Shown: in pieces, positions 1 to 14,400 of the stretch | How positions within the stretch are numbered: position 1 is the first letter of the stretch | Layout: the number at the start of each line of letters is the position of its first letter | Source of the DNA: Macropodus opercularis | Taxonomy: Eukaryota; Chordata; Actinopteri; Anabantiformes; Osphronemidae | Assembly: GCA_030770545.1 (NCBI GenBank) | Contig: CM061100.1 | Span: 11,338,501-11,402,500 of the forward strand | Direction of reading: 5' to 3' | DNA length: 64,000 nt | Translations under genes and position numbers: made by a program | The notes under the pieces: model-generated | Databases searched by the model: none | What the model was told of the DNA's origin: nothing | What the model saw: only the letters and a program-made list of their open reading frames with translations

Positions 1-74
1 TACTTTATTTCAAAATAAGTGTTAGCCTATATTATCGCTAACATGTCTCATTTTGTCTGGTCTGTAGGATCAAC

Positions 75-330
75 ATGCCCCGCTCATTTCTGGTAAAAAA
101 CAAAAGGTGCACGTCCTTCAACGTTCACCGATCATATGAGGACGAGCCGAACGATCCCACATGTGCCGGTAAGACAATGACAGTTAGGACAACTCAGTTA
201 CTTTTTAGCATTTATTTATTAATTTTTACTTTAGAGCTGTTTCTACGGCATTCCACGTGCGTACATTCTTATGGTTATGGTTATATAACATAATTAATCA
301 TCCTATACATATAATTAAGAGTTTCTAATC

Positions 331-423
<93 letters not shown>

Positions 424-2227
424 ATAATTTATTTATTTGTTGGGGATTTGCAGAAATCCCATCACAGGTGCTGGGCACAGACTCTTTAGACAAACCACAG
501 TCAGACCTCCAGTCTTCCCCTTCTGACCTCTCCTTTGAAAATGAGGAGGCAGATGTTGAATGTCCCTCACCTGTTCACCCTGAGCCGACCAGACCTTCTG
601 CAGCTCCTACGCAGCCATACTACCTGAATGGTTAGCAAGCTGTGCATTTATGAACTCTTTTACTTTATGTCTACAATAATCAGAGTGGTAATTACATGTT
701 TTGTGTCTGTGTGCACCCTCAGAACCTCACTTGGCAGAATTTCCACCATACTACAAACCAGCATATGCATGGGAGCCAGTGGCTTCCTCCTACGACCTCC
801 GTCAGATGAGTTTTAGCCCCACAGTGCTGCAGCACGCCACCAGTCTGTACGGCAGGCACATCAGCCGTAGCCCACAGCCTCAGCAGCCTCTGGACTGCAG
901 CACACACTACTCCCCTACCTCCAACACCTACCACTGTATCACCTGTGACAAGGTACACAGCACATACTAGCCTGAAACCTGCATGTCACACATAATTGTG
1001 AAAATGTTGGCATATGTCTATTTTAACAACGTTAACAGTTTTATTATTATGCAGATTGCGTTGTAGATATAAAACATATCTCAGGATTTACATTGTTGAT
1101 GTCCTCTGTGTTTTAGGTTTTCTCCACACCCCATGGACTGGAGGTTCACGTAAGGAGATCACACAGTGGAACAAGACCTTTTGGCTGCAGCATCTGTAGA
1201 AAAACCTTCGGTCACGCTGTCAGTTTGGAGCAGCACATGAACGTCCACTCTCAGGTATAGTGGCAGTAAAAGTGACATTACTGTAAATGCACAAATTAAT
1301 TAATTATTTTAAAGGTGTTACTGTGTTATAATTCAACATTAATTCACTAGTGAAGACAGCTAATTAATAGATCTTGTGGTCATATCTTTTCGACAGCTTC
1401 CGCTTTCAAGGCCAAGAACAACAACCAAAGTGCTATATTTCCTGCTTTCTGCTCACTCTGTGATGACTGTGTTAAACATTTTTCTCTCTTTTGACTTTGA
1501 TCAGGAAAAAAGTTTTGAGTGCAAGATGTGTGGCAAATCATTCAAGCGTTCCTCCACCCTCTCCACACACCTGCTCATCCACTCAGACACCAGGCCTTAC
1601 CCCTGCCAGTACTGCGGAAAGAGATTCCACCAGAAGTCTGACATGAAGAAACACACATATATTCATACAGGTAAATTAATCTAGTGAATTTTACACTGTG
1701 TGACTATGTTTTTTATGGTGCAAGCGTGACTCCTGTTGCTGTAATCACCTGCTTCCCAGGTGCACTATACAGGAATTGTTTCCAGGAGTAATATAACTGC
1801 TGATAAATCAGAAAAAGAAACTTAAACAAATATTATGCTGATTTGCATATCTGGTTTTCCTGCTTCATGCAAAACTTTGCTAAGGGAACTCTTTGCAGTG
1901 CACATTTGTTGTCAATAAATGTTTGACAAATCTGAACAATAGCCTGGTTCTACACTCATGTTTATGAATAAATTTTTGGTATGAATATTAAACCTGTGCT
2001 GCAGAAAGTAGTTGAAAAAGTATTAATATTTTGTGTTCTACTTTGCAGGTGAAAAACCCCACAAATGCCAAGTGTGTGGAAAAGCATTCAGTCAAAGCTC
2101 TAACCTGATCACCCACAGCAGGAAACACACCGGATTCAAACCGTTTGGATGTGACATTTGTTCCAAGGGTTTCCAGCGTAAGGTAGATCTCCGCAGGCAC
2201 CACGAGAGCCAGCACGGCATGAAGTGA
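75..2227 (+). CDS. gfi1b: Growth factor independent 1B transcriptional repressor (SNAG + six C2H2 zinc fingers)
   Basis: Coding exons are 75-168, 454-630, 723-952, 1117-1254, 1505-1670 and 2049-2227, all with GT-AG borders and consistent phase, giving 327 aa (the family is about 330). The protein opens with MPRSFLVK, the SNAG repressor peptide that recruits LSD1/CoREST. A Ser/Pro-rich linker follows, then six C2H2 fingers starting at YHCITCDK, FGCSICRK, FECKMCGK, YPCQYCGK, HKCQVCGK and FGCDICSK. In this family fingers 3-5 bind AATC-type sites. An acceptor AG at 66-67 lies just before the ATG, so a non-coding first exon lies outside the window. The choice of gfi1b over gfi1aa/gfi1ab rests on the adjacent gtf3c5 and cel, as in human 9q34. 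Family role: nuclear repressor in erythroid and megakaryocytic development. Gene identity as Gfi1 family is very secure; the paralog letter is slightly less so. Confidence 0.93.
332..420. repeat. (ATT)n microsatellite
   Basis: An uninterrupted ATT/TTA trinucleotide run of about 30 units lies in gfi1b intron 1, ending about 33 bp before the acceptor of the second coding exon. On the minus strand it reads as a poly-Asn pseudo-ORF. Confidence 0.97.
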
Positions 2228-2622
2228 ACTCAAAAGCTGACCGAAAACTTAACAGCTGCAAAAGTTTGTACAATCAATTTATATTAAGAATAGACTCGTG
2301 CTGATGTAATACAAATATTTGGTATTTTTATCAGGCTAAGGAAGCTGTGAATTCTGATTTACCCGTACAGGAAATGGGAAAATGTAACATCAATGAAGAA
2401 GTTGCAAAAAATGTATGTACTTAATATATTAGAAGTTATCATCTGTTTGTGTGTGGATGAGTGGGATATGCTATTTGTATTCATTTATGTGTTTGGCTGT
2501 TGATAGCACAAACAACAGGGGTGTCATGTTTTGCTTCATGGACTTAATTTAAAATATGCTTAAGACATGTATATTAGCTGTTAGTATGTGGGTGGACCGT
2601 GTTGATATGTGCCTTCTTGTAA

Positions 2623-2628
2623 AATAAA
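2623..2628 (+). terminator. gfi1b: Poly(A) signal of gfi1b
   Basis: AATAAA about 395 nt after the gfi1b stop codon, in AT-rich 3' sequence. It is the first clear canonical hexamer downstream, so it is the likely cleavage signal. Confidence 0.6.
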
Positions 2629-2649
2629 GAGTGAACTGAAGAAGATCGT

Positions 2650-5600
2650 CTCTGGTGGTTGTGTTAGTGTAAGAACATGCAAAGTGAAATACAATATGCT
2701 CTCCTTCATAGCTACAAGGTAAGACACATGTACAGTGTTTGCCTAAGATGACATGAAATGCACTGCAAACAAACTTTTCTCTCTGTTCGCTTCTTTCCGT
2801 GTGGTTGTCTGAGTCACTTTCCAGTTGGAGCAGGATGTAGAACAACTGTGTGACTGTGGCCTCAGGTGGAAATCTCTTATAGGACCAGAGATAGCATGTA
2901 ATGAAGTCCTGCATTCAAATCACCCACCTGGAACACCATGCAAATCCAAAGCCAGAGCGCTTTTTATTCCAGAGAATTGACTAGAAAGCAGATGAAGGGA
3001 TGAAGTGTTAGGCTGCTGGCCTGTTTGAAGTCTAGTGTTCTTTGTTATTAGTGGAATAGCAAAACTGTTTTAGAATCTCAGTGAAAATCAAAATCGAACA
3101 AACTGTCAGATAGACTAATTTCATCCACACACACACCTTTGCATACATCCGATGTAGCTCTTTGACCTTAACAGTCTAATGGGATACAGGGATTAATAAG
3201 AGGCTGTGGAGAAGGCATTGATTGCTTAGTCAACTGTCACCACACCCAGTCAGGCTGTTGGATTTACTTTAACAAACAAATGGCAGCTCTAATGAAGCCT
3301 CGCCACCTTTCTCAAACATCAAACCTGTTGGGACGTTAAGCTGCTTGAGGCAAATCAGATCATCACCCAAGCTTTTTAATCTGACAGGGAACAAGTATAT
3401 TAGAGTTTGTAAAACCGTTCTCTAATGATAATGAATTCTAACTGGGACATGCACAGAATCATAAATTGAATGAATGTTGAATTGTCACATGCCTATTACT
3501 ACATCTATAACCAGCTAAGACCCACAATATTCCTTAAATTCATCTAAGCCAGAAGCAGAATTCTGCCTGGTCATTGTCAAACAACTGTGAAGGACCAAAT
3601 CTTCACATAATCAAAAATCAGAATAAAATGACACACAACACAACAAATTAAAAGATATGATCCCAGTTTTAGTGCGAAAGTGTGTTGAGTTATGCGTTTG
3701 GTGTCGGTGGAGTCATTGCTGTAGAAATCAGTGTATGCATGGTGAAGGTAAGAGACGTGAGAGCTTACTGTCTGGCAAACAAATCTGAGGGCTGTATGCA
3801 AAATGTGTTTATATTACAAGGGCAACAGGGTCCGTTGCCCTTCCCGTGCAACAGTTAATGTAGGTCTACTGCTGTATCCTGGAGAAAGGACAGAGAGCAA
3901 ATCAAAATTCTATACAGGTAACCAACAGAAAACGAAAAGGATTTTTTTTGGGTGGGACTGCACAAACAGGACATGGGTCCTGAAAGGGGAGGGGTGATGC
4001 TGCCTTGGGGAAAACCGGGAGAAACTCAACAAAGCGTGACAGCATGTGAACATTTTTTCACTGATATACAGGTGAACTCATGTGACAAACTTTATTCAGT
4101 GAAGTAATTTAGATTTTTTTAAACACAGATATCAAAGCTGTATGCGTGCTCTGTGGGTGTTTTGTGTTGTTGCCCATTCATTTGTATTCTGTTTTCAAAA
4201 ACATCCCGTAAAAGGGTTTTCACAAAGTGCTGTGACGAACTCGAACAACTGTGAAATATTTAACTGTTAAAGTGTCACACATTTTTGCTGATTAAAACCA
4301 GTAAGTTAAGAAAAAATCTAAAATCAAACAGCCATTACATTATCAATCCAAGTGCAAAGCATGTGCTGTCACAGACACAAGGTGAAAACTCAGAGCCTAA
4401 GATTTGTCTTGCAAATTAGCTCTATGCAAATGAAGACTGCAGCCAGTAGTGTGGCAACAAACTAGGGATGGTGGAACATGCCAGAGGCAATGATGACACA
4501 CTGAAGACAGAGCAGGAAATCCACATCCTAGAAAAATGCTGTTTTTTTTCTGCAAGATCAAATAAATACCATTTGAATGTGAGTCAGTAATTACTACTCT
4601 TACATTCCTGCAACTAAACTGTCCTTTTGTCACAACTTGCATTTCCAACTGTCTGTGTTGTAGTTTTGCATGTTGGCTGATTAAGAAGTTTAGGACCGAA
4701 ATAGTTTGTCACTTAAACAGAAACCATTCTTCTCCTTTAAAAAAAGATCTAATAATCATGAAAGCAAGACTGAAAATTGTTTCATTTCATGTTAAAGTAG
4801 CACTGTTCAGTCGTCTGTGCTCCACTCAGACCTACCTCAGTTCTGTTTGTCTTTGTTTAGTCTTATGAACCACGTAATCAAGCAAGAACCCTCTATTCTC
4901 TGGCTCACTGGGAGAATGAGTCTCACTCAGTCATTTAAAATTTAAAAAAGTCTAAAAATTTGTATTTGTGTGCATAAAAAGAAGAAACTATGAAACTAAA
5001 AAGATAAAGCTTTGATAACAGAATTATGGTGAAAACAGTTAAATAATACCTAAAAACAAATATAAAGACAGTAGAGTTTTTCTGACAAGTCACTGTTAAA
5101 TGACATGACATCTCAACACTTTTTGTTGGACCTAAAAAGTAAACAAGCTGTCAGCAGATTTCCTCATCACACCGTAAGATGCTGTATGATCACATCCGTA
5201 GCTGTCACACAGTGTAGGGTGTGATACTGTTTGATTGCCAGTGGCTCTCTGCTGTGGTCCTGGCCTCCCATAGATAAGTGCAATGACGATGTGTTCAACA
5301 GGCCACGCCCACTAAATGTCATACAGCAGAGATGGGGGGAGAAGATCAACATTTCCTGCTGCCTTTTCTGGGATCAATTATTATAGTTCCAGTTTTGCCA
5401 CATTGTGCATTGACTAATGAACCAATAACATGACTCATGAGCAGCATTTAATTTGGTTGTCACAGGTTAATTTACCTACATTATGTGACAACAGTTGTTG
5501 TAGGGACTGATACCACCTGAGATGGTCCAGGTACATGGGAAGCCATGTACGAGTTTTACACTGTACCGTCTCTCTGTGTCTTAAAAGCTACTAAGTAACT

Positions 5601-8340
5601 TTTTTTTCTAATTTGGTACTGGTCTATTGCTTGGTCATCAACTCACTTACTTTTTCTCTGGCACCATTAACGGATTGGTGTTATGAGGTTTCAGTGAAAT
5701 GTTTTTTTTTTACAAATTTTGGCTTGATTATCATCTTGAAATATTCAGCTTTGATTTGTGTGCCGGTAGCACAACCGAATAGTCCGGTATTGCTTCATTT
5801 TGAGGTCACAAACAAAGAGAATTCTGTGCTGTAGTCAGCAATTTGTTAAGTTGAGTGTAATAAACATTTTGATTAGGAGGAGTTCCATGAAAGTTGTGGG
5901 CAAATCTTTACATTATGGCCACTTGCACAGTAATTTACCAAAGTGCAGCACAAGCATTCACTGATAATGATCATTTGTTTTGCCTACACAAATTGGAAGG
6001 GCCTGTGGGCGTGACCAAGTGTCTACATCACACAACTAAATATGGAGATACGTTTAAAAATGCTCTTTTAACTGACAAACAAACAGCTGCATGTCCAGAG
6101 ATTGACGCTGCAGAAGCTGACAGATGGTATGACAGCAGAGAGGGAATGTACGACATAAGAAGCTGAAACGCGTGAGAGCGGGCGTGCAAATCTGAAGGCA
6201 ACATGCTCTGTTACAGTGAACCAGACAGTGGAGGATGCCTGATAACCTTATCATGGCCTTGCCACACTCTAACGGCTGGAACAAGCCTGCAGAGAAGCAG
6301 GGAGGAGTGGACAAGCCATTTACTTAGATAGCACAGAGAGCTGGACGAAAATTTTGACTGAGAACGAAAGCTCATCAAAATCCTCACCTCACCAATACAA
6401 CGGATCAGCCGGGCAGCTGCTTCTGTCCCCACCTTCTGACAGCTATCCCACAAAACACTGAGCTTCATCTCAATATGACAATATGCTGCAAACTAAATAT
6501 CAATAGTTTTTAATTTTATTTTTTTATTTCTTTTTATTTTATTTTGTTTATGTTTTAGATGTGATAATATTTGCAAGAGGAAGTGGTAATTCATAACAGC
6601 AGAAATATTCAACATGATTGTGAAGAGTAATGTCAGAAAAAAGAGGGAACAGCCCTTTCAGTGCTAGATTGATAAGGAATTTTCCTAAAAGCCTCTTCTG
6701 TCTTCTTGAGAAACAACCAGATTCTGACAAATAGTTTTAGTTGTTAAGCCATAAACAGTGCTCCATGGACATTACTATTAACACCTGTGCCATAATATAT
6801 TGAAGTAATATGTGTAATATGGGCTCTGAGTGGACGCTATTGTCTTACCCCGAATCAAATGAGATAGTCGTAATCAGAATCATCTCTGTTTATCCAGTAC
6901 AGAGATTCATCCCGGAACTGCTTTGCCTAGTCTTAGCAAAGCGGATAGGAAACCGTTGACTCCGTCAAATACAAACACTAAATACACTTTCCGAGAATTC
7001 CAGAACCGTCACATTTACTTGTCATGTTTCAGTTTTACATATTTAAAAATACTCAAAACAGGCTTGAACTTTGTCCATGAGGTTCCTGGGGTCAAAAAAG
7101 CTCACATACACATTATAATCAACATCCAACATGATTTTATATCTGTGTGTGTTTTCACTTGGAGTTTAATTTACTTATCATCATGAAACTGAACCAAATC
7201 GGTACACATACTGTAAGCACGAAGAAAAGAATGTACGAAGTAAGAAATTCAGCAGCTTTTGTATGTCTAGTGTTTGACATCAAACACACGTCATAAACAT
7301 ACAGTATGTAAAATAGCATCAGATTCACAGACTGTCTTTCAAGGATGTGTAATTTTCAGTTACATTCTCACACAAACACAATAAATCTATACATGACAAA
7401 TCTCCACAAAAGATCACTGAAAAAGTCACAATATATCAAGACACTGCTTCAGAAGTTATGAGGGTCAGGTGTGTTGGTACAGGCTGTCCCTTAAAGGCAC
7501 AGAAAAAGAAGACAAACTAGAATCAAAGTAAACAGTGTCACTAAGACTAAAATTGACTGTATAATAGTATCTTAAATAACTGAACACACAGAAACACACC
7601 GTAAACACACAGACACAACAGCTTCCTCAGAGTCCTATTTCTACTTGACAAGTAACAGAAGGAACAGACCTCTTTACTCAGGTAACTGTGACAACAGTGC
7701 CTCTGTCAATACAAATGTATTTTTACCAGCAGATAAAATGTCCTGTCCCTAGTATATAATAATACATAATGGATTATCCATAGAGAGTCTTAACAGGGCT
7801 GTTTGATAGCTACATTCAGTAACTTATATTTAATTGTGCCTTTAAATGAGACTTATTGTATTCGCTCATCTTTTACTTTGTGGCAGTCCACATCGCCACC
7901 ATGTGGTCAAAGGCTGTTCAAGACAGACAGCTGAATTTCAAATGTATATTAATTTCTTTAATAAACAACAAAACAAACAAAAACATACAGTGGGAGTATC
8001 AAGGAACGTATATTAAAAGTAATATATAGTATATACAAATGTTATTACAAATGTATAATACATATACAACTTTAAATCTTGGAATAACGTAATCAAATAT
8101 TACACAAAAAAGGATCGTAGAAAAAAGAATAAATGTGAATAATGTAATTGACATCTTTTCTAATGCAATGTGTAAATAATATAAAGGTTTTTTTCTATAA
8201 TATTTACTTTTAATTTCAATTAACTTAGGTTTTACTTTAACGTTAAAACATTACGTTTGTGTTAAAGCTATTATACATTTAAATCTGCAGGTCCGTGAAA
8301 TTTCGAATCTAAAGAAAACAAACCCACGGAACCTTTGTGT
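2650..8340. other. Intergenic gfi1b-gtf3c5, no gene recognised
   Basis: About 5.7 kb of AT-rich DNA. The ORFs present are short (under about 120 codons), lack recognisable domains and do not join across plausible splice sites. I found no transposon ORF, tRNA-like box or long tandem repeat. In human the interval between GFI1B and GTF3C5 holds erythroid regulatory elements, so enhancers could lie here, but nothing in the sequence alone proves one. Confidence 0.5.
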
Positions 8341-8344
8341 TTAC

Positions 8345-8492
8345 TGACGTTTTCACACGGCGTTATTTTGTTCCGGGACACATTTTCACGCTGCTGCAGC
8401 CGCTTTTACTTTAACGAAAACCTTGAGTGTTTTTGGTGGAGTTTCTTAAATGCAATTATAGTTTGCCTTTATGTACCAGTAAGAGAACCAAT
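8345..8492 (+). promoter_or_regulatory. gtf3c5: Probable TATA-less promoter and 5' UTR of gtf3c5
   Basis: The segment before the gtf3c5 ATG is locally GC-richer than its surroundings. It carries TGACGTTT (a half CRE) near 8345 and TTCCGGGA (ETS-type) near 8371, with no TATA box, which suits a housekeeping gene. A three-codon upstream ORF (ATG TAC CAG TAA) sits at 8471-8482, only 10 nt before the main start at 8493. The transcription start itself cannot be placed. Confidence 0.35.
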
Positions 8493-11400
8493 ATGGAGGT
8501 TTCCAAAGAGATGAAACGGGGTTTTACCCTGAAAGAACTGAGTCTTTCGTGTCACACCGAGGACATTCCCGATAGCTCATCCACTGTGGAGCTACGGGAC
8601 AGCAAATTGGTGTGTGTAGAGTATCCGGCGGTGATCAAGAGTGTGGATAAAATGTTGGAGACTCTTGGTGGTGAACAAACAGTGTCCAAAGTAAGTGCAT
8701 CCATGGTAGTAGGTCTGTGTCTAATATCGTAGCAGGTACTACATTGCTACTCTCTCGCTCTCTCTCTCTCAGTATTTAGTAGTTTTTGTAGTTATAAAAG
8801 TGAAAGGTCCCTTGAGCCCTGCAGAAGCTCCTTGTTTGATTTGTCGCTTGAGCCCTGAGTCCTTTGAGTATATTGTTAAAATGTTACTATAGTTCATTAT
8901 AGTATCGTAACTACATTTGAGATCCTGCTTTATTACACGAAACCACACAACCAGTATCAAGGTTATTACTCTAGCCACATCTGTCATGACTGCCATAGTT
9001 CACTTTGTATTTTGTATTATTTATGTATTTGTTTATTTTCTGTTTATCTGCAGACCTTTGCTCACCCTAACCGGCGCCTTGAGCTGCATTTCCGACCTCA
9101 GGATCCTTTCTGTCACTCTCTGTGTGGAAACCGCTTCTCATCCAGCAACCTCCTCCTCAGAGTGCGGCGGCGGGTGCCAAAAAATAATCCTAAAAAGGCA
9201 GAGATCCGCATGGATGTGCTTGGAATTATAGGAACGACATACAAATTCCAAGGTTCCATTAAATGTGTTTTTTGAATAAAATGTACAGAATATGACCATG
9301 TGATTATGATCATAGAACCGTTATTTGAACATCTCACAAATAAAACAGCTCATTTATATAGAAAAAATAGATGAGGGTGACCTGTTCCTGTGTTTGTTTT
9401 TTGTAGGGCTGGCAGACTTTCAGTGTCTGGCTGTTCATTCAGAAGATGGAAAAAATACATCTTTATATGACAAAATCATCCTCCACAAACCAGAGAATCA
9501 AGAGTTCTTTGAGCAGCCAATGCCTTACTTTCTTCCTCCAGCCATCTTCTCACGCCTCGATAGTCCCGTGGATTATTACTACCGGCCTGACGTCCAGCAT
9601 GTGAATGTATCAGATGGGTGAGAAAGGCAACTCAAAAGCTTGTTGTTCAAATAAATGACTTTCTTTCTCACTTTACAAAGAAACATAATTCCATGCTTGA
9701 TTCTGTTGAAGTGTCAGGTTGAAAAACTTTTTTTTTTATAGCCAGGTTCCCATAAACAAGAAGAACTTCATTGGTTTGACTCGTGCTCGCCGGCCTCATA
9801 ATGCCATATTTGTCAGCTTCAGCGATCCTACTGTGCCCTCTGAGTGCCTTGACGCAGCCAAGCTCAACTGGGTACGAATCTGCCTGAAGGATTCTGACAA
9901 AGAGGCAGAGGAACAATTGAAAAAGGTATATGTGCTGATGTGGTCATGGTTTATATGATTCTAAAGAGGAGAATATTCTTAATTGAATGTGAATGTGTTT
10001 TTTTTAAGGCATATTTTGGATCATATGGTGAATTAAGTCAAACAATCACAATCACTAGTTTCAGTCCAGAAATGACATCTGCTTGAAGTTGGAAAATATT
10101 GTTATATAATCTTACACAGGTATGGCGCACCACCAGCTTTTATCTTATCTGACACCAAACTTTTTGTGGCTAGATGTTTGAGAGCCGGCCCATCTGGTCT
10201 CGGAACGCAGTCAAGGCCAACGTCAACCTCCACCCTGATAAACTGAAACTGCTGTTGCCTGTCTTTGCCTACTACATGGTGAGCTTAAGGGCATGAAATG
10301 TGCCTGGGAAAGAGATTGGGATTGCACTCCTGCTGATAATTCTTCAGATATATTTTGAAAACAGTGAACGTTGGAAAATTGAGTACTAGCAATAGAGAAT
10401 GTGAAGTTGACGTCACACCATGCTGATAATACGTCGGAGAATCTGGTTTGCATTTCTGTTGGGATCTTGAAAAAAAAAAAACTCACAAGATGGCATCACA
10501 TACACAGCGTGACGTAAATGCTAATTTTCAATACATAATTGCACCTTACAGAGTGGTTTTAAACAATTTGAAATAATGAAATCCGTCACAGGCACTCTGC
10601 AAGCTACAGAGCTTCACAAAAGTTGTGTTGTGGAATCGTAGGTTAAAATTTATGTAAAGCAACAGTCTTGCTGTGGTAGGTGACGGGACCCTGGAGAAGT
10701 CTGTGGGTAAGGCTGGGTTATGACCCCCGACAAACCACAGATTCCAAGAAATACCAGATGCTGGACTTCAGAATTCGCTGCAGTGGCAAGCATGGTAATT
10801 CAAATTCAAAATTCAAAAACACTTTATTTGTCCCCGAGGGGCAATTAAGAGGAGCACACAGTAGCTTAAATACATACTCTCCCACAAACGCACAAGCGAT
10901 CGACACACCGTACAAAAGCTCCAATGAAACGATCATAATAAATAAAGTAAAAGGAATAGTTAAAAAGTGCATAAGATATTTCATTCAATGTGCTTAAGAG
11001 CCTGTAACAGAGCAGGACAGTTGCTAGTGGAAACAATAGTATTCACTGATATTGTAAAAATATTCCTTGGTGAAGCCTTTGTGTGTGATATTGACTTGTT
11101 TTTTCCTTTCATTCCCATTTTTAGGGTATTCGCTATCTGACATGCCGGTAAAAGCAAAGAGGAGTGCCCTTAATTACAGTCTGCCTAACACATTCAACAA
11201 AGCAGGTGAATGTATTCACATGCTTTTGTTTTAAAAGGGCGACGAGATCTCACTGCTAGCATGTAAACTTGTAGCAGAGAAAGCACAGATTAAATTACTC
11301 ACCCAACATGAACAACAGTGGGACACTGAAGCAACTATATGGAATTCAGTCATAATGATCTTTTACACCTGTGACTTGCTAAATGTCTTCAAAAAACACC

Positions 11401-14400
11401 TGGATGATGTTGAGATGTCTCATTCAAGAGAGAACTAGTCAATAAAGCAACGCCAACGTGAGCAACTGATGTTATCACATAAAACGGTGTCAGCATCAGT
11501 CGGTGTCAGCATTTGCATTTCCAAACCTTTTTTATGAGCTATATTTAAAAGTCATGTGCATGAACTACACTACAGCTACGGCAACACTATAGACATGGTG
11601 TATTCCACGGCTTGATCAGTTCAGCTTATTCCACTGACTAAATAAAATGAAAATTCCCTAGCAATCTCCAGGGCTTCGCTGCTGTTGCCAAGACAAACTG
11701 ACAACTTTGTTGGAAAACCGCTGCGTTTAATTTTCCAGGTCCCCAGCCAGCGAGTGTGATGGACCTGCCAACTCAGGAGGGCCCGAGCACCAGTCGAGAG
11801 TCAGCCCCAGTCACACATCAGCTGAAGGTCAGTGAAGGTCCAGTACAGACATATAATATGAAAGCAGCAGTGTTGCTAACATGTTTTTGGCTGTTGTACA
11901 AGCCTGTTAAATGATATAAATGTAAAATCAAAACATCTAATACATTTATATTTGTGTGTGTTTGTCAACACAAACCGGATGTAATTATACCTGCCACATT
12001 ATGTACACACCTTTCTTTTACCTCTGCAGGAATCATCCTACATTTTCCGAGAAGGAATGCTGCCTCCTCACAGGCAGATGTTTTATCAGCTGTGTGATTT
12101 GCACGTGGAAGGGTACTGAGCTGTACTTACACGTCTTTCAAATTTTAATAATGTTTTAATTGAACACTCTGAGGTGATTTTAGTAGAAAACAGCTGGATG
12201 GCTTGTTTTTTTCACAGTAGTTGATTATTGTAGGCTTTTTTAAATTTATTTGTTGGTTTCAGTAGCTACAACATTTTATGATACAGCTTTTGACAGATTA
12301 TTAGTGAGGGAGTACTTTTTGTATCACAGCAAATGAATGCCCATGGCCATAAGCACTTTATAATGCACACCAAGCTGGTAGCAAGGTCATTTTTGATAGC
12401 TATACATAATATTTTTCCTTTGTTTATTCATATTGGTCATATTAGGTAAAAATTCGATGCAACAAAACAGTGAGCAAATTCATTAAAGAAAAACAAAACC
12501 AGTAGACTTCAACTCAGTGTATTTCGGCCATGCTGGTCTTATATTTTTTGCTCTTTTTTATATTTCCAGCTTTTGTTAAATCTTTTTTTTTTTATTTCAC
12601 ATTCATATGTTTTCATCAAAAATAACCCACACAGTCCAAAACAAATGAACTAAACTGAGAGTTGTTCACATAAAAAAATACTTTTCCGTTATTGGTAACT
12701 GATGATAAATTATCAGAAAAAAAACAATATACTGATAAAGACATATTTTAATTCTTATTGTTATGTCTTTAGTATCCAAGAGGTGATTGAGCAGAACAGT
12801 GGGAGTGAGCAGGAATGCGATGAGCGGGATGGCTGGTGTGTTCTTGGCACCACTGACAGGCTGAGGGATATGATCTCAGGCATGATCCAAAAGGTCATCC
12901 AAGCCCAAAAACCAGGTAAGAAAGATTGTATTATAGAACTACACTTGTTTGTTTCTTATGAAGTAATTTAATGTAATTTTAATTTAAAGGACCTTTAGAT
13001 GCCCTAAAAAGTGAAAGTGTATCTGTGGCTAACAGAGATACCCCATATTCTTCATTAAAAAAACATTAAAAGAGATATATTAATTTTAAAGACACCTAAA
13101 ATATGAACGATTATGTGTGGAATAATACTGCAAAAGAAACTTTTTTTAGATCCCAGAATATGTTTTATATTTTAGATTGTTTAAAGCAGCTACATTTAGT
13201 TTTAGCACAATGATGGCAGTCCTGCATCGAAATCATCAAATGCTGTGATAAAACTTTACTTTACATTCATAAGTATCATCCCAGGGGTCATTGGAATAGA
13301 CTTACACAACTAAACCCAACAAATCCCACATAGGGCAAGCTTTTAATTGTAGCCAATTAATGAATTGTACATTTTAATAGCAACAGTGGAGAGGAAAAAC
13401 TCCCTCTCTAGAGAGGAAGAAACTCCAGCAGACCCAGGCTCAGTGTGGGCGGCCATCTGCCTTTACCGGTTGGGGTTGAAGGGATAGAGAAGAGAGATAT
13501 GAACACAACAACAACAAAACAAGCAACAAAAGAACACAGGCAGGGTGGTGTCTGCTTCTCGAAGCTGGACTGTAAGCTGGTTCCACAGGAGAGGAGCTTG
13601 GTAGCTAAAGGCTCTGCCTCCCGTTCTAACCACAAGTAGACCAGCGCTCTGAGAACGAAGCGTTCTGAAGGGAGCATAAGGAGCGATGAGGTCTTTAAGA
13701 TAAGATTCATATTAAACATAAGCTTTATTATGAATAGCTTTGTAGGTGAGGAGAAGAATTTTGAATTCTATCCTAGATTTGACAGGGAGTCAATGCAGAG
13801 AAGCTAATGTAGGAGAAATGTGATCTCTCTTCCTAAGTCCAGTCAGAACTCTGGCTGCAGCATTTTGAATTAACTGGAGGCTTTTTAAAGAGTTATTGGG
13901 TCATAATTATTCCTCAATATTCCTCAAGTCGAAGTAGGCGGTTCTAGAGATGTCTTTAATATATGCTGTAAAGGCCAAGATCTTGGTCAAAAATGACACC
14001 AAGGTTCCAGTACAGTAGTACTTGAAGCTAACGTTTTGTCATCCAGAGTAACGATCTGATTCAATAATGAGTCTCTGTGGTTTTTAGCACCAATTATAGT
14101 AACCTCTCTTATACCTGAATTTGGTTGTAGGAAGTTATGGAACATCGAGGATATCATATCAACACAAGTTTGAAGCTTTACTAGTATCATCAGCATAGCA
14201 GTGAAAATTTATAGAATGTTTGTTAGCAGACATGTAAAGTATTGGACCAAGCACAGAACCCTGTGGAACTCCAAAGCTAATTTTTGCACGGATGAAAGAT
14301 TGATCATGAAAATGAACAAATTGGAATCTGCTCAACAGATAAGACTTAAACCATCCCAGTGCTTTGCCTTTATTCCCAATCAAATGCTGCACTAAGATCT

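Noticed and set aside
281..493. Minus-strand ORF with a long Asn run
   Set aside because: It is the translation of the (ATT)n microsatellite in gfi1b intron 1; no gene-like sequence flanks it.
5894..6468. Cluster of short ORFs on both strands between gfi1b and gtf3c5
   Set aside because: No similarity I recognise, no splice-compatible neighbours, and both strands open equally, as expected for a locally GC-richer stretch.
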